Shown here: piece after piece, positions 53,768 to 62,545 of the stretch
How positions within the stretch are numbered: the first letter of the stretch is position 1
How the letters are laid out: the number at the start of each line of letters is the position of its first letter
Source of the DNA: Prevotellaceae bacterium
GTDB taxonomy: Bacteria; Bacteroidota; Bacteroidia; Bacteroidales; Bacteroidaceae
DNA: 64,000 nucleotides
Direction: 5' to 3'
Assembly (NCBI GenBank): GCA_031262085.1
Contig: JAISIN010000042.1
Location: 1-64,000, forward strand
Position numbers and translations under genes: made by a program
Notes under the pieces: generated by a model
What the model was told of the DNA's origin: nothing
Databases searched by the model: none
The model's input: only the letters and a program-made list of their open reading frames with translations

Positions 53768-54853
53768 ATGAAAACAAAATTCTACACAAAGCTCTTCATG
53801 GGATTGGCAACCGTGTGCCTGCTTGCCACACTCGCTGCCTGCGACAAAGACGACAAACCCGAGTTGCCGGACGTTGAGCCGGTCGAACCCGTTCAGGGTT
53901 GCTACATTCTCAACACGGGCAACTGGGGACAGAACGATGCCTCCGTGCTCTGGTATGAGGCGGACGCCGATGCGACCAGCGCCGACCTCTATGCCGAAGC
54001 CAACGGAGAGAATCTGGGCGACGTGGCGCAAGACCTTATCGTCTACGGCTCGAAGGTCTATATTGCTTGCAACGGCTCTGCCAAATTGGTGGTGGTCGAC
54101 AAGCGCGACTTCAAACTCCTCCGAAACATTCCGCTACTGAACGAAATCGGGCAACCCGTCAATCCCAACTACCTTACGGCAGCCGACGGCAATGTCTACT
54201 TCACCTCAAACGACGGTACCGTGACCCGCTTGGATACCCTGTCGCTCGACATCACAGGCAAACTCACCCTCGACGGATTTCCGGCGGCGCTGACCTCGGC
54301 GGCAGGCAAGCTCTACATCAACATGAACGACTATAATTTTGACTACACAGGAAAGCAAATCGCCGTGGTGAATATTGCCTCGTTCAACCAACCCAAATAC
54401 TTGGATGTCGTGCTCAACCCCTACGATGTGTGTCTGACCGGCAGCGACGGAAACGTCTACTTCATCTCGCAGGGACACTCCGACGGCAACCCGCCGCACA
54501 CCCTCCAACGCATCGACCCTGCCACCGACGAGGTGACGGTGCTGTTGGAGGCGAGCAAGATGGCGATGCACGGCGACCTCATCTACTATTACTACGCCGA
54601 GTACGGGAAGCCGTTGGAACACATCTCCGTCTACAACATCAAGACCCAAACGACAACCGAATTTCTCTCGAAAGCGCAACTCGTCGACATCTCCGCGCCC
54701 CTTTTTATCGCGGTAGATCCGCATTCGGGCGATGTCTACTTCGGCAACTTTAGATATGACTCGAAAGATGACCTCTATATTTATGCTGCCGACGGCACCT
54801 TCAGACGGAAAGTCGAATCCGGTGTCTACGTTACAAAGGTAGTATTCCCATGA
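53768..54853 (+). CDS. btuG: Surface cobalamin-binding lipoprotein BtuG
   Basis: BtuG is a surface-exposed beta-propeller lipoprotein that binds cobalamin very tightly and passes it to BtuB in gut Bacteroides. The 361-residue product has a lipobox (LATLAAC, about Cys25) followed by an acidic stretch (DKDDKPELPD). It has the opening GCYILNTGNWGQNDASV and repeated propeller blades (YGSKVYIACNGSAKLVVVD, DGNVYFTSNDGTVTRLD). It starts 17 bases after btuB, and btuF overlaps its end by four bases. Confidence 0.88.
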   Translation: MKTKFYTKLFMGLATVCLLATLAACDKDDKPELPDVEPVEPVQGCYILNTGNWGQNDASVLWYEADADATSADLYAEANGENLGDVAQDLIVYGSKVYIACNGSAKLVVVDKRDFKLLRNIPLLNEIGQPVNPNYLTAADGNVYFTSNDGTVTRLDTLSLDITGKLTLDGFPAALTSAAGKLYINMNDYNFDYTGKQIAVVNIASFNQPKYLDVVLNPYDVCLTGSDGNVYFISQGHSDGNPPHTLQRIDPATDEVTVLLEASKMAMHGDLIYYYYAEYGKPLEHISVYNIKTQTTTEFLSKAQLVDISAPLFIAVDPHSGDVYFGNFRYDSKDDLYIYAADGTFRRKVESGVYVTKVVFP

Positions 54854-56025
54854 AACGGAAAGGTCATGCTTTCATGAACCGGCGTCATCCGGCGGATATA
54901 TGTCATCATCTGCTCCTGCTGCTCCTCCTGTTCCTTGCCTCCTGCTCCGGAGGCGGCAGGGGCGGGCAACATACCACATCGGGCGGCGACACCCTCTGCT
55001 TGCGCTATGCCGACTACCTGCGCCTCGTCGACTACCCCGACTACACCGTGGCAGAGCTGCGCAACCCGTGGGACACCACACGTCTGCTGCACACCTATAT
55101 ATTAGTAGATGTCGCCGACACGCTACCCGTAGCCAATCTGCCCGAAGGCACCGTGGTGCGTACACCCCTAAATCGTACCCTCATCTACTCGTCCGTCCAC
55201 CTGAGCCTACTCAAAGACTTAGACGCACTCGCTGCCACTGCCGGCGTGTGCGACCTGAAATACATTCGCATGCCGGAGATTCATGCTGCCGTTCGGAGCG
55301 GAGCCATAGCCGACTGCGGCGACAGCATGAATCCCGACATCGAACGGGTCATCTCCCTGCATCCCGACGCCATCCTGCTATCGCCCTTCGAGAACAGCGG
55401 CGGCTACGGGCGTGTGGAGAAGCTGGGCATCCCCCTGATAGAGTGCGCCGACTACATGGAGCGTAGCCCGCTGGGACGCGCCGAGTGGATGCGCTTCTAC
55501 GGCCGCCTCTACGGACGGGCGGCGCAAGCCGACAGCCTCTTTGCCGTGGTGGAGCAGCGCTACCATGCCCTGAAGGAGCAGGCGGCTGTCACCTCCTGCC
55601 GCCCCTCGGTGATGTGCGACCTCCTCACCGGCAGCACCTGGTACACCCCCGGCGGACAGAGCACCGTTGCCCGCCTCTATGCCGATGCCGGTGCCCGTTA
55701 CATCTTCGCCGACGACACCCACACCGGCTCCCTGCCCTATACCTTCGAACGCATCTACGACCGCGGACGCGACGCCGACTACTGGCTGATACGTTATAAC
55801 CAGCCTGCCGACAAGCGCTACCCCGAGCTGGCGTCCGAGTTTGCCGGCTACCGCGGCTTCCGTGCCTTCCGGGAGCGCAACATCTACGGCTGCAACACGG
55901 GCGTAACGCCCTTCTACGAGGAGGTGCCGTTCCATCCCGACCGCTTCCTGCACGACCTGATTCTCATCTTCCACCCCGAGCTGCTGCCCGACAGCACGCT
56001 GCGATACTACCGGCGGCTGCCGTGA
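54850..56025 (+). CDS. btuF: Periplasmic-binding-protein-like lipoprotein (BtuF-type)
   Basis: The 391-residue protein has an N-terminal hydrophobic segment with a lipobox (FLASC). Its two-lobed binding-protein fold resembles ABC substrate-binding proteins for cobalamin or ferric siderophores (NPDIERVISLHPDAILLSPFEN, LGIPLIECADYMERSPLGRAEWMRFYG). In the btuB-btuG context it should hand B12 to an inner-membrane BtuCD. No btuC or btuD lies in the window. Internal in-frame Met codons leave the exact start uncertain, but the ATGA overlap with btuG supports 54850. Confidence 0.87.
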   Translation: MKRKGHAFMNRRHPADICHHLLLLLLLFLASCSGGGRGGQHTTSGGDTLCLRYADYLRLVDYPDYTVAELRNPWDTTRLLHTYILVDVADTLPVANLPEGTVVRTPLNRTLIYSSVHLSLLKDLDALAATAGVCDLKYIRMPEIHAAVRSGAIADCGDSMNPDIERVISLHPDAILLSPFENSGGYGRVEKLGIPLIECADYMERSPLGRAEWMRFYGRLYGRAAQADSLFAVVEQRYHALKEQAAVTSCRPSVMCDLLTGSTWYTPGGQSTVARLYADAGARYIFADDTHTGSLPYTFERIYDRGRDADYWLIRYNQPADKRYPELASEFAGYRGFRAFRERNIYGCNTGVTPFYEEVPFHPDRFLHDLILIFHPELLPDSTLRYYRRLP

Positions 56026-56110
56026 AAAGCAACGCCCGAAGAAATTCTGTTTTTATCTTTGTCACTATCCGCTCCCCCCTGCGACTAACGGTTCAAAAAA
56101 GGCAATTAAA

Positions 56111-56611
56111 ATGATGAACAAGCAAGAACAACAAGCTTTGGAGGCTGACTTCATCGGGATGATACAAGCGCATCGGCGAATCATCTACAAGGTCTGCTCC
56201 TGCTATGTCACCGACCGGTCGCCGTTGGAGGATCTGTATCAGGAATCGGTACTGAATCTGTGGAAGTCCTATCCGAAGTTCCGTCGGGAGAGCGCGCCTT
56301 CGACGTGGATCTACCGGGTAGCGCTGAACACCTGCATCTCCGACTTGCGGAAGAACGACAAGTTCCGCCGGCATGTGCCGCTCGCGTGCTCTGCCGAGAC
56401 AGCCTTCGAACAGGAGAGCATCGAGGAGGAACTCAAGGAACTCTACCGCTGCATCCGACAACTCAAGACCCTGGAACGTGCCATCATCTTGCTCTATCTG
56501 GAGGAGAAATCCTATCAGGAGATTGCCGACATCACCGGCTTGTCGCGCGACTGTGTCGCCACACGGCTGCGGCGCATCAAGGTGAAACTGAAACTCATGT
56601 CGAATTACTAA
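56111..56611 (+). CDS. ECF-type RNA polymerase sigma factor
   Basis: The 166-residue protein has sigma region 2 (DLYQESVLNLWKSYPKFR, STWIYRVALNTCISDLRK) and region 4 (LERAIILLYLEEKSYQEIADITGLSRDCVATRLRRIKVKLK). It directs RNA polymerase to an unknown stress or envelope regulon. The next gene, 13 bases downstream, encodes a membrane protein that may be its anti-sigma factor. It is not the FecI-type linked to SusC/D genes here. Confidence 0.93.
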   Translation: MMNKQEQQALEADFIGMIQAHRRIIYKVCSCYVTDRSPLEDLYQESVLNLWKSYPKFRRESAPSTWIYRVALNTCISDLRKNDKFRRHVPLACSAETAFEQESIEEELKELYRCIRQLKTLERAIILLYLEEKSYQEIADITGLSRDCVATRLRRIKVKLKLMSNY

Positions 56612-56624
56612 AAACAGAAAAGAA

Positions 56625-57218
56625 ATGGAAGTTGATGAATTGAAATCACTGTGGGCTTCGCTCGACAGCCGTCTGAGCAAGCAGGAAGAGCTGAAAGCCA
56701 GCCTCATTCGGAAGATGATCGATGCCAAATCGGGGCGCTCGCTCCGCCAACTGATTACCTCGGAAATTGTCAGTGTCATGGTCATGCTGATAGTCCTCCC
56801 ATTCCTCGTTTTCCTTTGGAAACAATGGGACAGCACGCACATCGCCGTTCATGCGCTGTTGACGCTCGCCTTTGTGGCTTGCGCATGCTATCTGCCGCTC
56901 ATACTCTATCGCATCCGCCTGTTGCTGAAGATAGATTTTGCCGACAACAACCTCAAGACAAACATCCTGCACATCCAACGCTTCAACAAGCTGTGGCAAT
57001 GGGAGGTGTTCTCCATACGTCTGTGGCTTCCCGTGTTGCTCCTGCTCATGGTGTGGCATTTCATAGAAGCCAAAGCGTCCGTGATAGGATGGACAGCGCT
57101 TGCCTGCTGCCTGGTGGCAGCCGCACTCTATACTTATTGGTCGTATCAAAGGGTGTACAGCAAAAACATCGCCACCATCCGCGACAACCTGGCTGAGCTG
57201 GAAGAGAGCAAGGAGTAA
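56625..57218 (+). CDS. Membrane protein, possible anti-sigma factor
   Basis: The 197-residue protein has a soluble N-terminus (MEVDELKSLWASLDSRLSKQ, about 45 residues). It then has about four membrane segments (about 47-66, 77-95, 125-145 and 150-170) and a short charged tail. No zinc-binding anti-sigma motif is visible. Its position 13 bases after the ECF sigma gene suggests it holds the sigma factor at the membrane. That is inference from context. An exonuclease-like gene follows after 18 bases. Confidence 0.75.
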   Translation: MEVDELKSLWASLDSRLSKQEELKASLIRKMIDAKSGRSLRQLITSEIVSVMVMLIVLPFLVFLWKQWDSTHIAVHALLTLAFVACACYLPLILYRIRLLLKIDFADNNLKTNILHIQRFNKLWQWEVFSIRLWLPVLLLLMVWHFIEAKASVIGWTALACCLVAAALYTYWSYQRVYSKNIATIRDNLAELEESKE

Positions 57219-57236
57219 CCCCCCAAACAACACCCG

Positions 57237-58253
57237 ATGAAAAGATTTTCCACCTGCTGGCTAACGGCGCTTGTGAGTTGCCACCTCCTCCTGTACGGAC
57301 CGGACAGGAGCAACGCCGACACCTTGCGCTTCCGCGTGGTGAGCTATAACGTGGAGAATCTTTTCGACTGCCGACACGACACGCTGAAGGAAGATACCGA
57401 CTTCCTGCCCGGTGCCGTCCGGCATTGGAATGAGTCCAAGTACCGCAAGAAGTTAGACCGGATAGCCCGTGTCATCACTGCCGCAGGCGGCTGGACGCCT
57501 CCCGCCCTGGTGGCGCTCGAGGAGGTGGAGAACGACAGTGTGCTGCGCGACCTCACCCGCCGTTCGGCGCTGCGCGAAGCCGGCTACCGCTACGTGATGA
57601 CACAGTCGTCCGACCACCGGGGCATCGACGTGGCGCTGCTCTACCAGCGGGGCATGTTCAAGCTGCTTGCCACGCAGCACATCCCGATACCCCCGACCGA
57701 CGGCACGCATCACTTCCGCCCCACGCGCGACATCCTGCACGTCAGCGGACTGTTGCCCACGCTCGACACGCTCGATGTCTTTGTCTGCCACTTCCCCTCC
57801 CGTGCGGGCGGCGCCGCGCAGACGGAGCCTTACCGGCAGCTTGCCGCGCGACAGCTCTCTGCCGCGATAGACAGCCTGTTCGGTTGCCGCCGCCATCCGC
57901 AGTTCCTGATCATGGGCGACCTCAATGCCGACTGCCGCCTGCTCAGCCATCCCCGCCTGCACCACCTGCTGGACAACCGGGCGGAGTTCAGGCAGCACCG
58001 TTTCGGCAGCTATCGCTACCGGGGCGAGTGGGAGCTGATCGACCACATCATCGTCTCCGATGCCTTGCTGCAACCCGACGCCCCCCTGCACGCCGACCGC
58101 CGCCACGCCGATGTGTTCCGTGCCCCCTTCCTGCTGCGCCCCGACAAGCAGTATGGCGGCAAGCAACCCTTCAGGACATACAACGGCATGCGCTACCAAG
58201 GCGGATACAGCGACCACCTGCCTGTATGGGCGGAGCTGAGGCTGGTGTATTGA
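57237..58253 (+). CDS. Secreted endonuclease/exonuclease/phosphatase (EEP) family protein
   Basis: The 338-residue protein has a signal-like N-terminus (MKRFSTCWLTALVSCHLLLYG). The EEP fold motifs are all present: VVSYNVENLFDC, LVALEEVENDSVL, DHRGIDVALLY, IMGDLNADC and GYSDHLPVWAEL, including metal-binding Glu, Asn/Asp and the final His. Substrates of the family range from DNA to phosphoesters, and export suggests nutrient scavenging of nucleic acids. It is third in the sigma-factor operon. The GC-rich codon use matches btuB and its neighbours. Confidence 0.88.
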   Translation: MKRFSTCWLTALVSCHLLLYGPDRSNADTLRFRVVSYNVENLFDCRHDTLKEDTDFLPGAVRHWNESKYRKKLDRIARVITAAGGWTPPALVALEEVENDSVLRDLTRRSALREAGYRYVMTQSSDHRGIDVALLYQRGMFKLLATQHIPIPPTDGTHHFRPTRDILHVSGLLPTLDTLDVFVCHFPSRAGGAAQTEPYRQLAARQLSAAIDSLFGCRRHPQFLIMGDLNADCRLLSHPRLHHLLDNRAEFRQHRFGSYRYRGEWELIDHIIVSDALLQPDAPLHADRRHADVFRAPFLLRPDKQYGGKQPFRTYNGMRYQGGYSDHLPVWAELRLVY

Positions 58254-58317
58254 AAACAGGCGTTACTGTCCAGCGTCGTTGGACAGGCTGTCCCGAGTCT
58301 TTGGACAAGGTTGAAGG

Positions 58318-58505
58318 TGTGTCAAAAGCCCCTTTTTGGACTACGACCCTAGTCCACCCTGGACTACGACCTAGTCCACCTCTGGACTACGACCTAGTCC
58401 ACCTCTGGACTACGACCTAGTCCACCTCTGGACTACGACCTAGTCCACCTCTGGACTACGACCTAGTCTGCCTCTGGACTACGACCCCAGTCCGATTTTG
58501 ACACA
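58318..58505. repeat. Inverted-repeat-bracketed array of seven 23-bp dyad repeats
   Basis: TGTGTCAAAA (58318-58327) and its exact reverse complement TTTTGACACA (58496-58505) enclose seven tandem 23-bp units. The units start with GGACTACGAC at 58338, 58361, 58384, 58407, 58430, 58453 and 58476. Each unit holds the dyad TGGACTA-CGACC-TAGTCCA. Just before, TGTCC-n9-GGACA occurs twice with a 22-bp period (58267 and 58289). No gene lies in 58254-58615. The array ends 72 bases before the -7 element (58577-58584) of the ATPase gene. Confidence 0.88.
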
Positions 58506-58615
58506 TCCTCCAGTACGTTATTTTTTCCGCGCCGCCATATTCATCCGTCCCGTTGCTCGAAATAGAGAAAAGCCACTATCTTTGTGCCGTCGAACCCACT
58601 AATAATTAGAACAAT

Positions 58616-60175
58616 ATGCAAGCAACGCCGCGTATCTTCCCCATCGGGATACAAGACTTCGAGCAACTACGTACACTCAACAATGTGTATGTAGACAAGA
58701 CCGACTTGGTGTATCAATTGGTCAAATCCAACCACACCTGCTTCCTGAGCCGCCCCCGCCGCTTCGGAAAGAGCCTCCTGCTCTCCACGCTGCGTGCCTA
58801 CTTCGAAGGCAAGAAGCACCTGTTCGAAGGGCTTGCCATGGAGCAGTTGGAAACGGAGTGGACAGCGCATCCGGTGCTGCACATCTCCTTTGCCGGTTCC
58901 AAATACATCGAAGTGAAGAACTTGCAAGCGCTTCTGAACGATACGCTCGCCGGATGGGAAGCTATCTACGGAAGCAGCCCTACGGAAGAAACCTTCAACC
59001 TGCGCTTCAAGGGCGTCATCCGCCGTGCCTGCGAGCAAACGGGTCAACAGGTGGTTGTACTGATCGACGAATACGACTCGCCCATCCTCAGTGCCATGGG
59101 CGCCAGCATGGAAGAGCGGCGCACCGAGCTACGCGGCATCATGCGCGACTTCTTCAGCCCGCTCAAGGACAGCGGCGTGTACATCCGCTTCCTCTTCCTG
59201 ACGGGCATCACCAAGTTCAGCCAGCTGAGCATCTTCAGCGAGCTGAACCACTTGGAAAACATCAGCATGTTGCCCGATTACAGCAGCATCTGCGGCATCA
59301 CCGAAACCGAACTGCTCACACAGTTCAAGCCTGACATCGCAGCCTTGGCAGCGCGCAACGGCGAGACCTATGAGGAAGCCTGCGCCCACCTCAAACAACT
59401 GTACGACGGTTATCATTTCTGCGAAAACACAGAAGAGATCTACAACCCCTACAGCATCATCAACGTACTGAAAAACAGGAAATACGACAGTTACTGGTAC
59501 TCCACCGCCACTCCCACCTTCCTCATCGAACTGCTCAAGCACAGCAACCTGATTCCCGAAGAGCTGGAGGGTTGCAAGGCTGTCGCCGATGATTTCAACA
59601 CGGCAATCGATACCTTGACCGACCCCATTCCGGTGCTTTACCAGAGCGGCTACCTCACCATCAAGAACTACAGAAACGGCATCTACACGCTGGGTTATCC
59701 CAACGATGAGGTGCGCATCGGGTTTGTCCGTTCGCTGATCCCTTCAGTCATCGGGAGTGACGTGCAGAAGAGCAGCATGAGCATCATCGCCATGGCTGAA
59801 GCCCTCGACACCGGCGACGTGGAAACCTGCATGAAGCGGATGCGCGCCTTCATCGCCTCCATCCCCTATGAGCGGAAGAGCGACAACGAGTCGCGCGCCG
59901 AACTCATCTTCTACATGCTCTTCACGCTGATGGGACAGTTCACGCAGACGCAGGTGCCAACCGCCATCGGTCGTGCCGACGTGGTCATCAAGAACAGGCA
60001 ATACATCTACATCTTCGAAATCAAGGTGCACGGCACCGCCGACGACGCCCTCGAGCAGATAGAACGCCAACACTACGCTGTGCCCTACGAGACAGACCCG
60101 CGGCAGGTGGTGCGCATCGGCGTGACCTACGACGCGCAGACCCGCGGCATCACCGACTGGAAAGTGGAGCGGTAA
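58616..60175 (+). CDS. AAA-ATPase-like protein with C-terminal PD-(D/E)XK nuclease domain
   Basis: The 519-residue protein opens with PIGIQDFEQLRTLNNVYVDKTDLV. Walker A is in SRPRRFGKSLLL (about 45-56) and Walker B-like VVLIDEYDSPIL near 150. A helical middle precedes a C-terminal PD-(D/E)XK domain with Asp455 (GRADVVI) and Glu468-x-Lys470 (FEIKV). This is the AAA-ATPase_like plus PDDEXK_9 arrangement, found in many copies per genome in Bacteroidales and without known function. Promoter TATCTTTG lies at 58577-58584. The gene stands alone behind the dyad array. Confidence 0.9.
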   Translation: MQATPRIFPIGIQDFEQLRTLNNVYVDKTDLVYQLVKSNHTCFLSRPRRFGKSLLLSTLRAYFEGKKHLFEGLAMEQLETEWTAHPVLHISFAGSKYIEVKNLQALLNDTLAGWEAIYGSSPTEETFNLRFKGVIRRACEQTGQQVVVLIDEYDSPILSAMGASMEERRTELRGIMRDFFSPLKDSGVYIRFLFLTGITKFSQLSIFSELNHLENISMLPDYSSICGITETELLTQFKPDIAALAARNGETYEEACAHLKQLYDGYHFCENTEEIYNPYSIINVLKNRKYDSYWYSTATPTFLIELLKHSNLIPEELEGCKAVADDFNTAIDTLTDPIPVLYQSGYLTIKNYRNGIYTLGYPNDEVRIGFVRSLIPSVIGSDVQKSSMSIIAMAEALDTGDVETCMKRMRAFIASIPYERKSDNESRAELIFYMLFTLMGQFTQTQVPTAIGRADVVIKNRQYIYIFEIKVHGTADDALEQIERQHYAVPYETDPRQVVRIGVTYDAQTRGITDWKVER

Positions 60176-60367
60176 CGCCCTAAACCTCGGGCTTGATTGG
60201 CTGCTTCGCATTTTTCTTTCCTATTGCTTTGTGAATCTGATTATTCTTCTCACCTTTGCACGGAATAATCAACTAAATGTAAATGCTTCGGATACCCACT
60301 TCCCCTGTCACCGGCTTCCTGCTGCCTGCCTCCCGCTCCCTTTCGGCGAGAGGAATCGTTGATTTTA

Positions 60368-60375
60368 CCCCCCCC
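60368..60375 (+). repeat. C8 homopolymer tract upstream of the fimbrillin-like gene
   Basis: A run of eight C residues flanked by TTTTA and ATAAAC lies about 130 bases before the ATG at 60506. The rest of the 330-base gap (60176-60505) has one G/C-rich hairpin near 60420-60440 and no gene. Slippage in such a tract can alter promoter spacing. No promoter is identified next to it. Confidence 0.4.
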
Positions 60376-60505
60376 ATAAACATTTATTAACAACCATGCG
60401 GATATATTCACATGTTCGGGACGCGATGCTTCGCGCCCCGCGAAGTCGTGTGCCCGTATATTAACCAATCTATTCATCCATTAATCACTCTCTAAAACAA
60501 CAAGT

Positions 60506-62443
60506 ATGAAAATGAAGAAATGTATTTATCGAAAGCCTGCTGTCGATGCCATTCCGGTGGAGAATGAAGGCGTGATGGCTGCCAGCCAATTGAGAGACAT
60601 AAATCCCGGCAAACGTTATGGCATGGAGACCAATGAAAGCCATTTGCCTGTCGCTCCTCCCCGCTTGGGTTGCCGGATGAGAAACCTGTTCCCACTCCTA
60701 AGCGGATTGACTCTACTTATGCTTGCATCGTGCAGTAACAGCGACGAGCCGACCGCGAATGATAGCCAGGAAAAGTTTCGGCTAACTGTCACTGCCAATC
60801 GCGGCGGGAGCAATACCCGTACCGAATACGAAGACCGAAACGACAACAAGATGCTTGTCTATTGGAATGACCCTGCCGACGAAGAGCCACTCCGGCAGAG
60901 CGAAACAATCAACGTGATTCGCTATGAGAATGACCTGCCGTACATAGGCACGCCGACCGACGACTCGAAATACTCTTTTGTTACACTCACCGGCACGGCG
61001 GCCACAGCAAAAAGCGTATCAATGGATTTTGCGGGTACCGTCAGTGCCAGTACCGGAACCTACCTCGGGGGCAAATACAACTATGTCTATCCTGCACAAA
61101 CGGGTAGCTCTACCGTATCAGATACCATCAGCTACCGTTTTACCGGTCAGCAGCAGACTTGTATCTCCGGTCGGGAGACCAATCATTTGCAGGACTACGA
61201 CGTCATGTACACCCCGCAGGCTGTCGATGCGACCTTCGACGCAGGAGGCAACCTGACCTCATCGTTCACCTTTAGCCATGCTGCCGCCTTACTGCGTTTC
61301 CGCCTGACATTGCCCGAGCCTAAAACCATCGCTGCCATCCGCCTGCATACCACCGATGGGACAACGCCATTCTATCCCGAGCTGACGTTGACCTGTCAGT
61401 CCGACAATATCGGCACCGTATCGCCAACAAACAGTGGAACCCCTGACAATGCTGCCACACTCACCCTGACCAGTGCCGGGGCAAGCACGGTGGTGACTGG
61501 CTATCTGATGTCGCCTCCCGTAGATTTTGACGGGACATCTTTCGAAGTCTTAGCTGCCGCCACCGACGGCATTCAATATGCTTACAGGGCTACTGCCGCA
61601 GCAGACGACCGTCTCGAAGCGGGTACCTGCAATACTTTCGACCATAACGATGTGGCGCTCACACGACGTAGCCTCACGTGGGCAGGCAGCAACATCTATT
61701 GGGATAAAGAGAACAACCGGCTAACTTTTGCCGAACCCGGTACTACCGACAAACAGCAGTATCAGGGCGTTTTGTTCAAGTATGGCAGCCTCGTTGGCAT
61801 CTCGCCTTATTACAACGGCTCTACGACCTTCGACATCACGGTTACTCCGCTTTTTGTGCCGACGGACTTCTCCGAAGGTCTCTGGGCAGAGGTAAAAGAG
61901 GCGGGGGAGACTCCGTGGGAGACATATAGCACCATTCCGGTAGTAAACACCTCTACGATGGACGACCACATCAGCGGATTAATCGAAGAGAATAAGGATT
62001 GGACAGACTACAAGGGAGACATCTGTGCCTACCTGAGCGGGAAAAGCGGAGTACCCGAGGGGACATGGCGAATGCCGACATTCAATGAATGGAATCCTAC
62101 CTGGCTACCCACACGCTCATCAGACACTTCGCCGGCAACAAGCTACTCAGCCACAGGTGTGTGGAATGGAAATATCACCGCAAGCAATAAGTTCGAACAA
62201 GCCAACCAAACCGACGGCACAGCCATTATCAGCGGATATGCCACGCATACGGTGAGTGGTACGTTGATACCGGCATCGGGTTATCGCAATTCCACTGGTG
62301 AATTGAGCTATGTAGGCAGACGTGGATGGTATTATGCTGCCAATGGCAAGCGCATCTACTTCAGCGCTTTAGGGTATATGCCCTTCGTTGCCGGTCAGGG
62401 CAATGTAGCCAATCCGGTGCGGTGCGTCAAGGTGGAAGAATAA
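60506..62443 (+). CDS. Fimbrillin-family lipoprotein with C-terminal lectin-like domain
   Basis: The lipoprotein signal MRNLFPLLSGLTLLMLASC begins only at residue 58. The mature protein starts SNSDEPTAND, then has a fimbrillin-like beta-rich N-terminal domain (about 90-290; GGKYNYVYPAQTG, FSFTFSHAAALLRFRL-type strand). The C-terminal part (WRMPTFNEWNPTW to NPVRCVKVEE) resembles the FISUMP/sulphatase-modifying-type fold used for ligand binding. It is probably a surface or pilus-associated protein. The first 57 residues have no clear role. Starting at the ATG at 60677 would give a normal lipoprotein of 588 residues, and that start is plausible. Confidence 0.75.
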   Translation: MKMKKCIYRKPAVDAIPVENEGVMAASQLRDINPGKRYGMETNESHLPVAPPRLGCRMRNLFPLLSGLTLLMLASCSNSDEPTANDSQEKFRLTVTANRGGSNTRTEYEDRNDNKMLVYWNDPADEEPLRQSETINVIRYENDLPYIGTPTDDSKYSFVTLTGTAATAKSVSMDFAGTVSASTGTYLGGKYNYVYPAQTGSSTVSDTISYRFTGQQQTCISGRETNHLQDYDVMYTPQAVDATFDAGGNLTSSFTFSHAAALLRFRLTLPEPKTIAAIRLHTTDGTTPFYPELTLTCQSDNIGTVSPTNSGTPDNAATLTLTSAGASTVVTGYLMSPPVDFDGTSFEVLAAATDGIQYAYRATAAADDRLEAGTCNTFDHNDVALTRRSLTWAGSNIYWDKENNRLTFAEPGTTDKQQYQGVLFKYGSLVGISPYYNGSTTFDITVTPLFVPTDFSEGLWAEVKEAGETPWETYSTIPVVNTSTMDDHISGLIEENKDWTDYKGDICAYLSGKSGVPEGTWRMPTFNEWNPTWLPTRSSDTSPATSYSATGVWNGNITASNKFEQANQTDGTAIISGYATHTVSGTLIPASGYRNSTGELSYVGRRGWYYAANGKRIYFSALGYMPFVAGQGNVANPVRCVKVEE

Positions 62444-62545
62444 AGGATTCATTCGCTTTCATCTCCCTATTCTTCCTTTTCCCTCCGCCGTTCGGCGAGG
62501 TAAGCGGGCGATTCCCTAAGTTTGTGCACAAATGGTCTGTCTTCA

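Noticed and set aside
58338..58494. CRISPR array
   Set aside because: The 23-mers are back to back without spacers; their dyads and outer inverted repeat point to another kind of element.
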